From Cohnella mopanensis (GTDB taxonomy: Bacteria; Bacillota; Bacilli; Paenibacillales; Paenibacillaceae): a stretch of 64,000 bases of DNA. This document shows positions 1-7,407 of the stretch, one piece after another (positions within the stretch are counted from its first letter, which is position 1; each line of letters opens with the position of its first letter). The position numbers and the translations under genes are program-made. A model generated the notes under the pieces. The model worked only from the letters and a program-made list of their open reading frames with translations. It made no database searches and was not told the origin of the DNA. The DNA is taken from contig NZ_JAKRWM010000008.1 of NCBI RefSeq assembly GCF_022352055.1, positions 124,001 through 188,000 of the forward strand, written 5' to 3'.

Positions 1-157
1 CGGAAGCTTGTTCCATTGCGAAATTAACATTCGCTTGGGCGACGCCATCAAGTTTGTTCAAGCCTTTTTCGATTCTGTTCGCGCAAGCCGCGCAAGTCAT
101 ACCGGTAATTTGTAACGTCACTAGCTCCGCAGGAACTGTTTGTTTAGCGTTGCTCAT
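1..157 (-). CDS. copA: Copper-translocating P-type ATPase, N-terminal fragment
   Basis: The gene runs off the left edge, so only about 52 residues are visible. They form the start of a heavy-metal-associated domain with the metal-binding motif [13 protein letters not shown], typical of the cytosolic N-terminus of P1B copper-exporting ATPases. The start chosen is the ATG at 157 because AAGGTG lies six bases upstream; an in-frame ATG at 175 has no good ribosome site. A CsoR-type operator sits in its promoter (208-224). A P1B ATPase is likely from that pairing, but a stand-alone HMA protein cannot be excluded because the catalytic part lies outside the window. Confidence 0.8.
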   Translation of the reverse strand, partial: MSNAKQTVPAELVTLQITGMTCAACANRIEKGLNKLDGVAQANVNFAMEQAS

Positions 158-199
158 CTTCTTCACCTTTTTCATGTCATATGCAATCTCTGTAATGCA

Positions 200-229
200 A
201 TTTTACGATACCCCCCTATGGTATGTCAA
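200..229 (-). promoter_or_regulatory. copA promoter with CsoR-type operator
   Basis: On the minus strand TTGACA (229-224) and TAAAAT (205-200) are separated by 18 bp. Between them lies ATAC-CCCCCTATG-GTAT (plus-strand reading, 208-224), the G/C-rich dyad flanked by ATAC/GTAT that CsoR repressors bind. Similar dyads precede csoR at the right end of the window, which suggests that one copper-sensing repressor controls both loci. Confidence 0.7.
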
Positions 230-330
230 CAACAGAAATTAACTAATATTTAAACGACTTTTGCAGGGTGCTTCGGCTGATTATATCCCCCCGCGGCATC
301 CCCCTCCATCGTATTTTGTCAAAATGGATA

Positions 331-367
331 ACAAAAAAACCGCCATACCAACTTGGGTAGGCGGTTA
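331..367 (-). terminator. Rho-independent terminator
   Basis: Read on the minus strand, AACCGCCTACC pairs with GGTATGGCGGTT and is followed by a run of T. It closes the transcript of the conserved hypothetical gene ending at 377. Confidence 0.8.
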
Positions 368-376
368 ATCGTGAAA

Positions 377-844
377 TTAATATTCACCTTTGATCACAAA
401 GTACGTGCCCCGAATGGTTCCAGCCAGCTTGGATTTCTGCCTGGCGAACTTAAACTTCTTCTCTTCCAGCTCCTTGGGTACTTCAATCCCTTCGGAAAGC
501 TTGAAGCCGACGGCCCGCTTCTTAGGATCATCAACCGTATACAAGACGTTGACTCCTAGACCGTCCTCATAAAAGACGAAGGCCCATCTGATATTCTCCA
601 CTTGAAAAAGCGACGTTTCTAACGGCTTTGCCGCAAACACAATATCGCGTTCTTCCTTCAAAACTCGGTTCACATAATCAAGTGTTTCCTGGCTTTCGCT
701 GGCCGGCACGACAGTAAATTCATGCTTGTATTTGTTCATGAAATAACGGGCTTCATTAGCGCGTAAACCAGCAAGCGCATCTGCTGCAGGCGAAGACTCC
801 AAACCAACCGTTGACACCTGTTTAAAATCGACAATATAGGACAT
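377..844 (-). CDS. Conserved hypothetical protein, 155 aa
   Basis: The 155-residue protein is soluble, rich in charged residues, and has no signal peptide or membrane segment. I do not recognise a named domain. It ends with a basic lysine-rich stretch (EEKKFKFARQKSKLAGT) followed by an aromatic tail. An AGAAGGAGGAAGAAA-type ribosome site precedes the ATG at 844. It stands alone between the truncated AHSA1 gene upstream and its own terminator, so context gives no function. Codon use matches its neighbours. Confidence 0.75.
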   Translation of the reverse strand: MSYIVDFKQVSTVGLESSPAADALAGLRANEARYFMNKYKHEFTVVPASESQETLDYVNRVLKEERDIVFAAKPLETSLFQVENIRWAFVFYEDGLGVNVLYTVDDPKKRAVGFKLSEGIEVPKELEEKKFKFARQKSKLAGTIRGTYFVIKGEY

Positions 845-885
845 TTTCTTCCTCCTTCTACCCCTTTATTCGCTAACAAAATGTA

Positions 886-1287
886 TTACGGTTCGACTAG
901 CACCTTTTCAAGCTGTTTGCACATGTTCGTCCAGCCGTATTTTGCACCCGCGAACGCTTGCTGTGCGCTGAAGCCGGTTTGATCAAGATGCAGATGGACC
1001 GTTCCGTCCTTATCTTCTTCTAATGTCCAGACGATCGTCGTGTTTTCTCCGAGACTGTCCCAGGTATAAGACAATCGGTGCGGCTCGTCCACTTCCAACA
1101 CTTCGCAATGGATAATGCCGTCCCACCCGTTGATCGGTTCCCTTCGGAATTGGAAACGATGGCCGACAATCGGTTTGAAATCATTGTCCATGACCCATTT
1201 CGCCAGCTTATCGGAGTCGGTCAAGGCGTCCCATACCTGCTTGACCGAGCTTTTAAACTAAAAATCGAGCGACAGATCTTGCTTCAT
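886..1287 (-). pseudogene. AHSA1/SRPBCC-domain gene interrupted by in-frame TAG
   Basis: The intact-looking reading frame encodes a START-like AHSA1 domain (about 133 codons), closely similar to the neighbouring gene at 1703-2101. The natural start is the ATG at 1287: it has AGGAGG upstream and overlaps the arsR stop as ATGA. From there the tenth codon (1260-1258) is TAG. The paralogue has a glutamine at that place (LDFQYETS against LDF*FKSS), so a CAG-to-TAG change is the simplest explanation. After the stop the frame stays open with conserved GWDG, LSYTW and GWTN motifs. Translation could restart at the TTG at 1224, which has no clear ribosome site, giving 112 residues without the first strand. 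A recent pseudogene is most likely; a sequencing error is the alternative. Confidence 0.75.
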
Positions 1288-1616
1288 TCCTGTTCCTCCT
1301 TGAGAAGTTGATCCAGTCGAAGCATATTTTGCTTCCAAAATTTCTCGTAGTACGACAACCAATCCTGAAGCTCCTTCAGCGGTACGGGATTGAGACGGTT
1401 TCTAGTCTCACGGCCGATTTTACGCTCGGTCACGAGGCCGGCTTCCTTCAAAATCGTCAAGTGCTTGGAGACTGCGGTGCGGCCCATCGTAAAATGCGGA
1501 GTCAACCGATTAAGTGGCAATTCATCCGCATCCGCCAGCAGCCGAATGATTTCACGCCGGGTCGGATCGGCCACGGCATAATACACATCCCGTGCTTGTG
1601 CAACTGCGCCCATCAT
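1284..1616 (-). CDS. ArsR-family winged-helix transcriptional regulator
   Basis: About 110 residues form a winged helix: VADPTRREIIRLLADADELPLNRL, then a recognition helix GRTAVSKHLTILKEAGLV, then a wing with ERKIGRE. This is the ArsR group usually paired with AHSA1/SRPBCC proteins. It lacks the cysteine metal site of true ArsR/SmtB sensors. The start chosen is the ATG at 1616, preceded by AAGGGGGTG; the reading frame continues upstream without a better site. Its stop overlaps the start of the AHSA1 pseudogene (ATGA), and an intact AHSA1 gene is divergent on the other side. It probably represses both from the dyad at 1641-1668. Confidence 0.85.
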   Translation of the reverse strand: MMGAVAQARDVYYAVADPTRREIIRLLADADELPLNRLTPHFTMGRTAVSKHLTILKEAGLVTERKIGRETRNRLNPVPLKELQDWLSYYEKFWKQNMLRLDQLLKEEQE

Positions 1617-1640
1617 CACCCACCCCCTTGCATGAACAAA

Positions 1641-1668
1641 TGGTGTCCTATACTCAAACACGACACCA
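1641..1668. promoter_or_regulatory. Inverted repeat between divergent arsR and AHSA1 genes
   Basis: TGGTGTC (1641-1647) and GACACCA (1662-1668) form a perfect 7-bp inverted repeat with a 14-bp spacer in the divergent intergenic space. Its position suits the operator of the adjacent ArsR-family regulator. Confidence 0.5.
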
Positions 1669-1702
1669 ATTAGTATCTATTTAGATTGCGGGAGGAAGAA
1701 GA

Positions 1703-2101
1703 ATGAGTGAAACGCTAACTTTGGATTTTCAGTACGAAACCTCGATCGAGAAGCTTTGGACCGCCTTGACGGATTCAGGTAAGCTTGCCAAGTGGATTAC
1801 GGAAAATGATTTCAAGCCCGATGTAGGCCATCGTTTTCAGTTCCGCTTGCAGCCGGTCGGCAATTGGAATGGCGTTGTTGACGGCGAAGTGCTTGCCGTG
1901 GAACCGCCGAACCGGTTGTCCTATTCTTGGGCTAGCGGGGAGGAAAAGCATACGGTCACCTGGACCATAAAGGATCTGGGTGGCGGCAAGGTTAATCTTC
2001 ATCTCGAACAAACCGGAATCTCGACTGTCCAAGGACTCGAGGGCGCCAAGTGGGGCTGGACGAACTGGTGCGGCAATCTTGAAAAGACGTTGGGACAATA
2101 A
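1703..2101 (+). CDS. AHSA1/SRPBCC-domain protein
   Basis: The 132-residue protein is a complete AHSA1 (activator of Hsp90 ATPase homologue 1-like) domain of the START/Bet v1 superfamily. These are small cytosolic proteins with a hydrophobic ligand cavity. Visible signatures are LWTALTDSGKLAKW at the start, FKPDVGHRFQFR, NRLSYSW and the C-terminal GWTNWCGNLEKTL helix. GGAGGAAGA lies just before the ATG. It is divergent from an ArsR-family regulator and paralogous to the broken copy at 886-1287, so it is the surviving functional copy. The ligand is unknown. Confidence 0.85.
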   Translation: MSETLTLDFQYETSIEKLWTALTDSGKLAKWITENDFKPDVGHRFQFRLQPVGNWNGVVDGEVLAVEPPNRLSYSWASGEEKHTVTWTIKDLGGGKVNLHLEQTGISTVQGLEGAKWGWTNWCGNLEKTLGQ

Positions 2102-2161
2102 TCGCCCATTTCGCTATTACTTATGGCATGGTTCACCGTAACATCTATAGAGCGAAATCGG

Positions 2162-2186
2162 AAGGCACCCAACAGGGTGCCTTTAC
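2162..2186 (+). terminator. Hairpin terminator after AHSA1 gene
   Basis: AAGGCACCC and GGGTGCCTT form a 9-bp stem with a 4-base loop; the T-tract that follows is short. Confidence 0.55.
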
Positions 2187-2249
2187 CAATTGCCACATAA
2201 ATAAAAAGGAGCTGGTAAATTATATCCATATAGGAGTTGAATTTATGAA

Positions 2250-2678
2250 ATGAAAAAATTCATATTTACTTTTATAGTATCACTTGTTCTTATTTTTTCT
2301 TTCCAAACAAATATGGGATTGGCCAAACAACCAACTGAAGACTCTGAAGAACTCAGGTTACAGGATATGCTAATGAACTTGCTCACTCCTTATATAACAG
2401 AAGTTCTTGATCACTATTACCGCCCAAAAATTCTAAAGACTTTTTCACCTGAAATTACACCATGGAAAATTGAAGTGATCGAAACCAAAAGAATAAATGG
2501 CTTCCGTGGCTTTAAGTTAGAAATCACTTTTGAAATTGAGCCGACTGCAGGACATCATGTTCCAGTAGGAAAAGACCGCTTAACTTATCGGATTTCGTAT
2601 GGCCCTTCAGTAGAGTTAACTAATCACACTCATTTAGCTACTTATCAGTTACCTCCTGAATTGCATACTCCTAATTAA
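2250..2678 (+). CDS. DUF3888 secreted protein
   Basis: The 142-residue protein has a cleavable signal peptide (MKKFIFTFIVSLVLIFSF, likely cut after GLA) followed by a DUF3888 domain beginning DSEELRLQDMLMNLLTPYI. Proteins of this family are small exported proteins of Bacilli with no assigned function. The gene is clearly more AT-rich than its neighbours, which hints at a separate origin. A two-codon mini-ORF (ATG AAA TGA at 2245) overlaps the start, and GGAG lies at 2232-2235. It stands alone and converges on tatA. Confidence 0.75.
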   Translation: MKKFIFTFIVSLVLIFSFQTNMGLAKQPTEDSEELRLQDMLMNLLTPYITEVLDHYYRPKILKTFSPEITPWKIEVIETKRINGFRGFKLEITFEIEPTAGHHVPVGKDRLTYRISYGPSVELTNHTHLATYQLPPELHTPN

Positions 2679-2686
2679 CTATTCGA

Positions 2687-2869
2687 TTAGTCTGATGATT
2701 TATTTTCTTTTGACTTATCACCCTCCATCAGATCTTTTGTCCCCGATCTAAACTCTCTAATCGTCGTTCCGATCGCCCTGCCAAGCTGCGGCAGCTTGGC
2801 GGGACCGAAGATCAGGAGCGCAATCAATACGAGTAACAATATCCCCGTCCAACCGATATTTAACGGCAT
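2687..2869 (-). CDS. tatA: Twin-arginine translocase subunit TatA (copy 1)
   Basis: This 60-residue TatA/E-type subunit has a short N-terminal transmembrane helix (residues about 5-21, GWTGILLLVLIALLIFG), the [12 protein letters not shown] hinge, an amphipathic helix and a short charged tail. TatA multimers form the pore for folded, cofactor-bearing proteins. AGGAGGG precedes the ATG. It is the last gene of an operon whose first gene encodes a Tat-signal multicopper oxidase, 24 bp after the ZIP gene. It is therefore probably the dedicated pore for that enzyme, with TatC supplied from the second locus at 24950. Confidence 0.92.
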   Translation of the reverse strand: MPLNIGWTGILLLVLIALLIFGPAKLPQLGRAIGTTIREFRSGTKDLMEGDKSKENKSSD

Positions 2870-2893
2870 CTGAATCCCTCCTTCTCCTATTCC

Positions 2894-4087
2894 TTATACA
2901 CTGACGAAAAGCGCGGTTACGTACATGATGACGATCCCTGCTGTTAAGCTGGCCAAATTCGTCCAGGATACTGCCGGTCTGCCGTCCTTCGCAGCTTCTC
3001 TAATGATCATTTTACCGATGACATAGATAACCTGAATGATCGCACCGGCACCGATGCCGAAGAAAAGCGCCGCTAACGTATCATTGAACACGAATCCTCC
3101 GATCCAAGTCCCGATTATCGCCGGAGCCCCCCCAACGATCGCTAACATTAGGAAAGTTCTCCATGTTGGACGTTCCTTCAGCAGAGGTGACGCGATGCCT
3201 ACTCCCTCGGTAATGTTGTGCAATGTAAACCCGATAATCAAGAACGTGCCGAGGGCGGCTTCTCCCGCCGCGAAAGCAGCTCCGATCGCTAACCCTTCTC
3301 CTAGATTGTGCAGGCCGATTCCGCCGGCAATTTTGTACGCGACTTGTTTTCCGTTCTGCTTGCCCTTTCTCTCGCTCGCTTGATCGAGTGCCAATAGGAA
3401 CAAGAAACTTAACAAGGCTCCGAACCATACGAGACCCGTCCCTTGGAAAATACCCGGCGCTTCGGCTCCTAGCTCCAGCCCTTCTTGCAAAGTATCCACG
3501 ACGAGGAAGAACAATAGACCGACGGTTAAAGCCAGCACGCCTTGTATCCCTTTGTTCGAGAATCTACGCAGAAACGGAAACCATAATAATCCTAGCCCAA
3601 CAGGTACGACCCCCACGTAAAAACCGATTAACGCATACTGGACAAAACGGTTCGCATCCGCAACAGGCGTAAGGGCGGCTACGGCGACTTCTCCCGTGAA
3701 CATAATTCCATTCGTCGTAATCAACACGATCGAGTACGGATCACCTTCTATCCAGCCATAAGGGATATAAATTTCCGAATGTCCGAGACGCCCGATCGTC
3801 TGGCTTGGCTGGAAGGTCGCATTCCAGAACGCATCGTTCACGACCACTTGGGCGATCGTGACCTCATTCGGTCCAGAGTTCAAAACTTTAACGATGAAGC
3901 CCTCTTCGGTCATTGTAATCCGCTCTACGTTCAACACTTCTATCGGCGCAACGGGTTCGTCCTGGATTCCCGTACCGAATCTAGACAGCAGTAAGATCAT
4001 AACGGCTAGCAATAAGAGCGGGATGATTCCCCAGATCCATACGAGTCGGGCCGGTTTCGATTTGTTTACGACTGCTTCTCCCTGCAT
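2894..4087 (-). CDS. ZIP-family metal transporter with N-terminal extracytoplasmic domain
   Basis: The C-terminal 240 residues or so form a ZIP-type permease. The key metal-binding helix motifs are visible as HNLGEGLAIG and HNITEGVGIA, along with VDTLQEGLEL earlier. Ahead of it lie one transmembrane helix (about residues 14-33) and about 100 residues of predicted beta-rich extracytoplasmic sequence, which is not part of ordinary bacterial ZIP proteins. ZIP proteins move divalent metals (Zn, Fe, Mn) into the cytosol. The ATG at 4087 is chosen because of the upstream AAGGAGGGGAG; the frame is open further up but would overlap the oxidase gene. It follows the multicopper oxidase gene by 17 bp and precedes tatA. 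A role in coupled oxidation and transport of a metal is inference from context. Confidence 0.85.
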   Translation of the reverse strand: MQGEAVVNKSKPARLVWIWGIIPLLLLAVMILLLSRFGTGIQDEPVAPIEVLNVERITMTEEGFIVKVLNSGPNEVTIAQVVVNDAFWNATFQPSQTIGRLGHSEIYIPYGWIEGDPYSIVLITTNGIMFTGEVAVAALTPVADANRFVQYALIGFYVGVVPVGLGLLWFPFLRRFSNKGIQGVLALTVGLLFFLVVDTLQEGLELGAEAPGIFQGTGLVWFGALLSFLFLLALDQASERKGKQNGKQVAYKIAGGIGLHNLGEGLAIGAAFAAGEAALGTFLIIGFTLHNITEGVGIASPLLKERPTWRTFLMLAIVGGAPAIIGTWIGGFVFNDTLAALFFGIGAGAIIQVIYVIGKMIIREAAKDGRPAVSWTNLASLTAGIVIMYVTALFVSV

Positions 4088-4104
4088 CGGAATATCTCCC
4101 CTCC

Positions 4105-5148
4105 TTATTTGGCTTCGAAGAAGCCCATCCAACCGAGCTCCGCGAATTCGCTTTGGTGCGCATGGAACATATATTTGCCAGGCTCAGGGAACACGATTTC
4201 GAGAATACCGCGCTGCCCTTGGCATTGCATGATCGTGTCAGTCCATACGGGCCTCGCATCGGGGTCTGCACCGACCTCGTAATATTTAAAAAAGTTGGCA
4301 TGAAGATGAAAAGAATTAATAAGATCGAATTCGGTAAAATTGCTTAAGTAAATCCGAACGAGCTCATCTGCTTTAACTTCAATCGGCCAAGCTTGGAAAG
4401 CGAAAGCATATCCGTTCACCGTATACACCTCATTCTCGCCGTCGAGATCCAGATCGTAGCCGTTCATGACCATGTTCAACTCGCGGGCAGGGGCTCTAGG
4501 TTTCTTAGGATCGATGATGAAGTTTCCGTATAAACCTTTGTGAATATGCTTGGCTAGCGGAGGAATGTGACAGTGATACAAGTGCATGCCCGCCGGCTTC
4601 GCTTCAAATTCATAAGTAAAATCCGTGCCCGACTGAACCGGTTCAAGTCCGTCCATATTCGTTGGGTGAATACCATGAAAGTGGATGGAATGCGGATGTT
4701 TGGAGCCATTCCAAAACTTGATTCGGACAATGTCCCCTTCGGTACAACGGATCGTTGGGCCAGGTATCGTGCCGTTAAACGCCCAGCCGGGAAATTTAAT
4801 GCCATAGGCGATTTCCACTTCCGTATCCATGGCCACTAATTCGTAGTCACGCACCGTGCGACCGTCTGCGCGCTTGCTGACTTTGCCATAATCGAATTCG
4901 GTCAAAGCGCGGATGGCAGCTTCCAAGCCTTTCGTCTTCTCGGTGCTCGGATCGTATCCGTGAGCCATCATATGATGTTTATGGCTTTGCAATGCCGAAT
5001 GCAGTTCATGCTTATCCATCGCCTTTACGGTCTTCCCGAACCAAGAGCCGGGATTTAACAATGCCCCTCCAATAACTCCTAATGTTCCGGCGGCTCCCCA
5101 TTTCAGCACATCTCTTCTAGAAACCGGTCGTTTAGGATCGAATGCCAT
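4105..5148 (-). CDS. Tat-exported two-domain multicopper oxidase
   Basis: About 347 residues. The N-terminus carries a twin-arginine signal (SRRDVLKWGAAGTLGVIGGALL), so the enzyme is exported folded. Two cupredoxin domains follow. Copper ligand motifs are HPHSIHFHGIHP and LYHCHIPPLAKHIHKGLYG in domain 1, and NSFHLHANFF and YMFHAHQSEFAELGWMG in domain 2, a layout like NirK and two-domain laccases. Between signal and domain 1 lies a His-rich segment (HKHHMMAHG). The ATG at 5148 has GGAGG nine bases upstream. It heads an operon with a ZIP transporter and tatA. Substrate is unknown; Cu(I), Fe(II) or Mn(II) oxidation, or nitrite reduction, are possible for this fold. The type 1 axial ligand position appears to be Leu rather than Met. 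Confidence 0.88.
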   Translation of the reverse strand: MAFDPKRPVSRRDVLKWGAAGTLGVIGGALLNPGSWFGKTVKAMDKHELHSALQSHKHHMMAHGYDPSTEKTKGLEAAIRALTEFDYGKVSKRADGRTVRDYELVAMDTEVEIAYGIKFPGWAFNGTIPGPTIRCTEGDIVRIKFWNGSKHPHSIHFHGIHPTNMDGLEPVQSGTDFTYEFEAKPAGMHLYHCHIPPLAKHIHKGLYGNFIIDPKKPRAPARELNMVMNGYDLDLDGENEVYTVNGYAFAFQAWPIEVKADELVRIYLSNFTEFDLINSFHLHANFFKYYEVGADPDARPVWTDTIMQCQGQRGILEIVFPEPGKYMFHAHQSEFAELGWMGFFEAK

Positions 5149-5314
5149 ATCCTGTATCCTCCATTCTTTTCTTAGGGAAAATAATTTTACCTTATGCAAC
5201 ATATTTCACAAAAAAAATATATTGTGGACTAGAGACAAAGTGTTTCCATAGTGCAAAACTTGAAGTAAATTAAATATATCCGGTTTGCCGCAGAATGTAA
5301 ACCATTAAACAATA

Positions 5315-5373
5315 AAAAGCCTCCCCTGGTAAATGGATGTTTCGAACAACCATTAACTAAGGGGGAGGTTTCT
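5315..5373 (-). terminator. Long hairpin terminator
   Basis: Minus-strand AAACCTCCCCCTTAGT pairs across a long loop with ACCAGGGGAGGCTTTTT, ending in a T-run. It lies just downstream of the VOC gene. Confidence 0.7.
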
Positions 5374-5422
5374 TTATTTATTGCATTTCCCACGGACCAA
5401 TCCTGTCTATTCACGTTATCGA

Positions 5423-5833
5423 CTATACGGTTTCATCCTGATTCATATAGAAGACTTCCCACAAATGGCCGTCAATGTCTTGAAAACTCCAGCCATACAT
5501 GAACCCATGGTCGATTGGATCATTAGATGGCTTGCCGCCTGCCGCCAACGCCCTGTTTACAATCTCGTCTACTTGTTCCCTGCTATCGGCGGATAAAGCC
5601 AGAATGACTTCCGCGGTTCTCGAGGTATCCGCGATTTCTTTGGTAATAAAGCCTTGGAACGAGCTCTCCACTAATAGCATGGCAAAGATATGATCTCCGA
5701 TGATCATGCAAGTCGCGCTTTCATTCGTATACTTCGGGTCGAATTCGAAACCGATTTGACTGAAAAAAGCGACGGACTTCTCTAAGTCTTTAACCGGCAA
5801 ATTAACGAAAATATTGTTTACCTTAAGTGCCAT
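5423..5833 (-). CDS. VOC-family (glyoxalase/bleomycin-resistance fold) protein
   Basis: This 136-residue single VOC module has paired beta-alpha-beta-beta-beta motifs: NIFVNLPVKDLEKSVAFFSQIGFEF at the start and WSFQDIDGHLWEVFYM near the end. The terminal Glu of the latter is a typical metal ligand. The family includes glyoxalases, extradiol dioxygenases and antibiotic-binding proteins, so the reaction cannot be told. It is seven bases downstream of an AraC-type regulator gene and surely co-transcribed with it. GAGGTGA precedes the ATG. Confidence 0.85.
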   Translation of the reverse strand: MALKVNNIFVNLPVKDLEKSVAFFSQIGFEFDPKYTNESATCMIIGDHIFAMLLVESSFQGFITKEIADTSRTAEVILALSADSREQVDEIVNRALAAGGKPSNDPIDHGFMYGWSFQDIDGHLWEVFYMNQDETV

Positions 5834-5840
5834 TAATAAA

Positions 5841-6644
5841 TCACCTCTTCGTTTTATTGGCTTGCATCATGCGGGATAGGAAATTACTCATCAGCAAAGG
5901 CAACGAAATCAAGATCGGGGGATCGTCCGGCAATGGCGTATGTAAGACAACCTCTTGATAGGGAATGCGCGACTCCGGGCTTACCGTAATCGGCGCCTTC
6001 GATCGGGTTCGTAAAGTGGTATAAGGCAGCATAAACTCGGCAGACTTCATCTCCCACGAGACAGACGTAGCCATTAAAAAATAAGTCCCCGGTTTTACGT
6101 CCGTAAGACTGAAATGGCCGAGCGAGGATAGGATCGTTCCATAACGAGGATTGCCTTCCGGAATCGGTTTGGTAAACAAGCCGATCAAGACTACCCCTTC
6201 GAATGCGGCTTCCGCTCGAACCGTTCCTTCAAGCGTGGAGTAAGGGTGGCCGATAGTGCTAGAAGTCTGCCAATTCGAGAGTTTCTGCAGAGATCTTAAA
6301 TCATTCTCCGCATGTAGCGTCGAGTTGCGAAAATGGGAAGGCGTCACCCCCACCCTTTCGGTGAATCGGGTCGTGAAGGTTCCGAGGCTTTGCTGCCCGA
6401 TCTCGAGCCCGACATCACGAATGCTCATGTTCGTCCGCAGCAGTAGCTCCTTCGCCTTCTGCAATCGAACCGATGAGGCGTAATAAAGCGGCGAGATTCC
6501 CATTCTTTCCTTGAATATTCGCGTAAAATGATACGGACTATAGCCTACGTGATTCGCTAATTGCGTAAGGGGTAGCGGCTCATAAATATTCTGATGGATG
6601 TAGGAGATAGCCTCGTCAATCTCTGAATATCGATTCGTATCCAT
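5841..6644 (-). CDS. AraC-family transcriptional regulator
   Basis: The 267-residue regulator has its DNA-binding part at the N-terminus, the reverse of classic AraC: two helix-turn-helix motifs in residues 8-105 (LTQLANHVGYSPYHFTRIFKERMGISP and SIRDVGLEIGQQSLGTFTTRFTERVGVTPSHFR). The C-terminal 150 residues are a GyrI-like or similar sensor of unknown ligand. It is the first gene of a two-gene operon with the VOC protein and probably regulates that operon. AGGTGAGGA lies next to the ATG. Confidence 0.85.
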   Translation of the reverse strand: MDTNRYSEIDEAISYIHQNIYEPLPLTQLANHVGYSPYHFTRIFKERMGISPLYYASSVRLQKAKELLLRTNMSIRDVGLEIGQQSLGTFTTRFTERVGVTPSHFRNSTLHAENDLRSLQKLSNWQTSSTIGHPYSTLEGTVRAEAAFEGVVLIGLFTKPIPEGNPRYGTILSSLGHFSLTDVKPGTYFLMATSVSWEMKSAEFMLPYTTLRTRSKAPITVSPESRIPYQEVVLHTPLPDDPPILISLPLLMSNFLSRMMQANKTKR

Positions 6645-6792
6645 TCCTCACCTGCTATCGTCATATAAATCCGTATCAGAACAAACGTTCCTATAATAAT
6701 TTACCATAAATTGTTCATTCTTTGCAACCATGAAAGCCAAAGCCGATCAATGATATAATGAATAGAATTTCGTCAGTTGAGGAGTGTTCGCA

Positions 6793-7407
6793 ATGATGTT
6801 CTTACGGTACGAGAATTTCCGGAGTTATCTCCGACTTTATCCTATTACCGCGCTAATACTAGCCGTTAACCTTATCATGTTTCTCCTGGACCACCTTGTA
6901 CTGGATAGACAATTAACGATCTGGGGAATGTTCTATCAAGAACCTGTTTTCGATCGCTATGGTCTAAGTGAACCGTATCGTTACGTATCATCCATCATTC
7001 TTCACGCAGGCTGGGATCATCTCTTGTTTAATTGTTTCTCGACATTGGTATTTGCTCCGCCTCTGGAACGGATGTTGGGACACCTTCGTTATCTGTTGTT
7101 CTACCTGGTTGCCGGAATAGCCGGCAATGCGTTAAGCGCCGCTATCCATGCAGGTTCGGAGTATGGTTCGGTAGGAGCGTCCGGGGCGATTTACGGAGTT
7201 CTCGGTGCGTTCTTATATTTAGCAATATTCAGAAAAAACGCATTGGACGAAGCCACTCGCAAGACGATCTACGGAATGTTGGCATTCGGATTGATCTATT
7301 CGTTCTTATCCTCGCAGATTAATATCTGGGCTCACGTCGGCGGCGCTATTGCCGGATTTGCCATGATGGGCGCCTTCGTCGCCATAAGAGCCAAAAGCCG
7401 CAGTTGA
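6793..7407 (+). CDS. Rhomboid-family intramembrane serine protease
   Basis: About 204 residues with six predicted membrane helices. The catalytic serine lies in GSVGASGAIYGVLG and the catalytic histidine in WAHVGGAIAGF; the conserved HAGWDHLLFNCFS segment supplies the HxxxN motif. Rhomboids cut helices of membrane proteins within the bilayer. The ATG at 6793 is used because AGGAG lies eight bases upstream; a GTG at 6784 overlaps that site. Its 3' end overlaps the converging saccharopine dehydrogenase-like gene by 102 bp, in the segment that encodes the catalytic histidine region. Confidence 0.88.
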   Translation: MMFLRYENFRSYLRLYPITALILAVNLIMFLLDHLVLDRQLTIWGMFYQEPVFDRYGLSEPYRYVSSIILHAGWDHLLFNCFSTLVFAPPLERMLGHLRYLLFYLVAGIAGNALSAAIHAGSEYGSVGASGAIYGVLGAFLYLAIFRKNALDEATRKTIYGMLAFGLIYSFLSSQINIWAHVGGAIAGFAMMGAFVAIRAKSRS

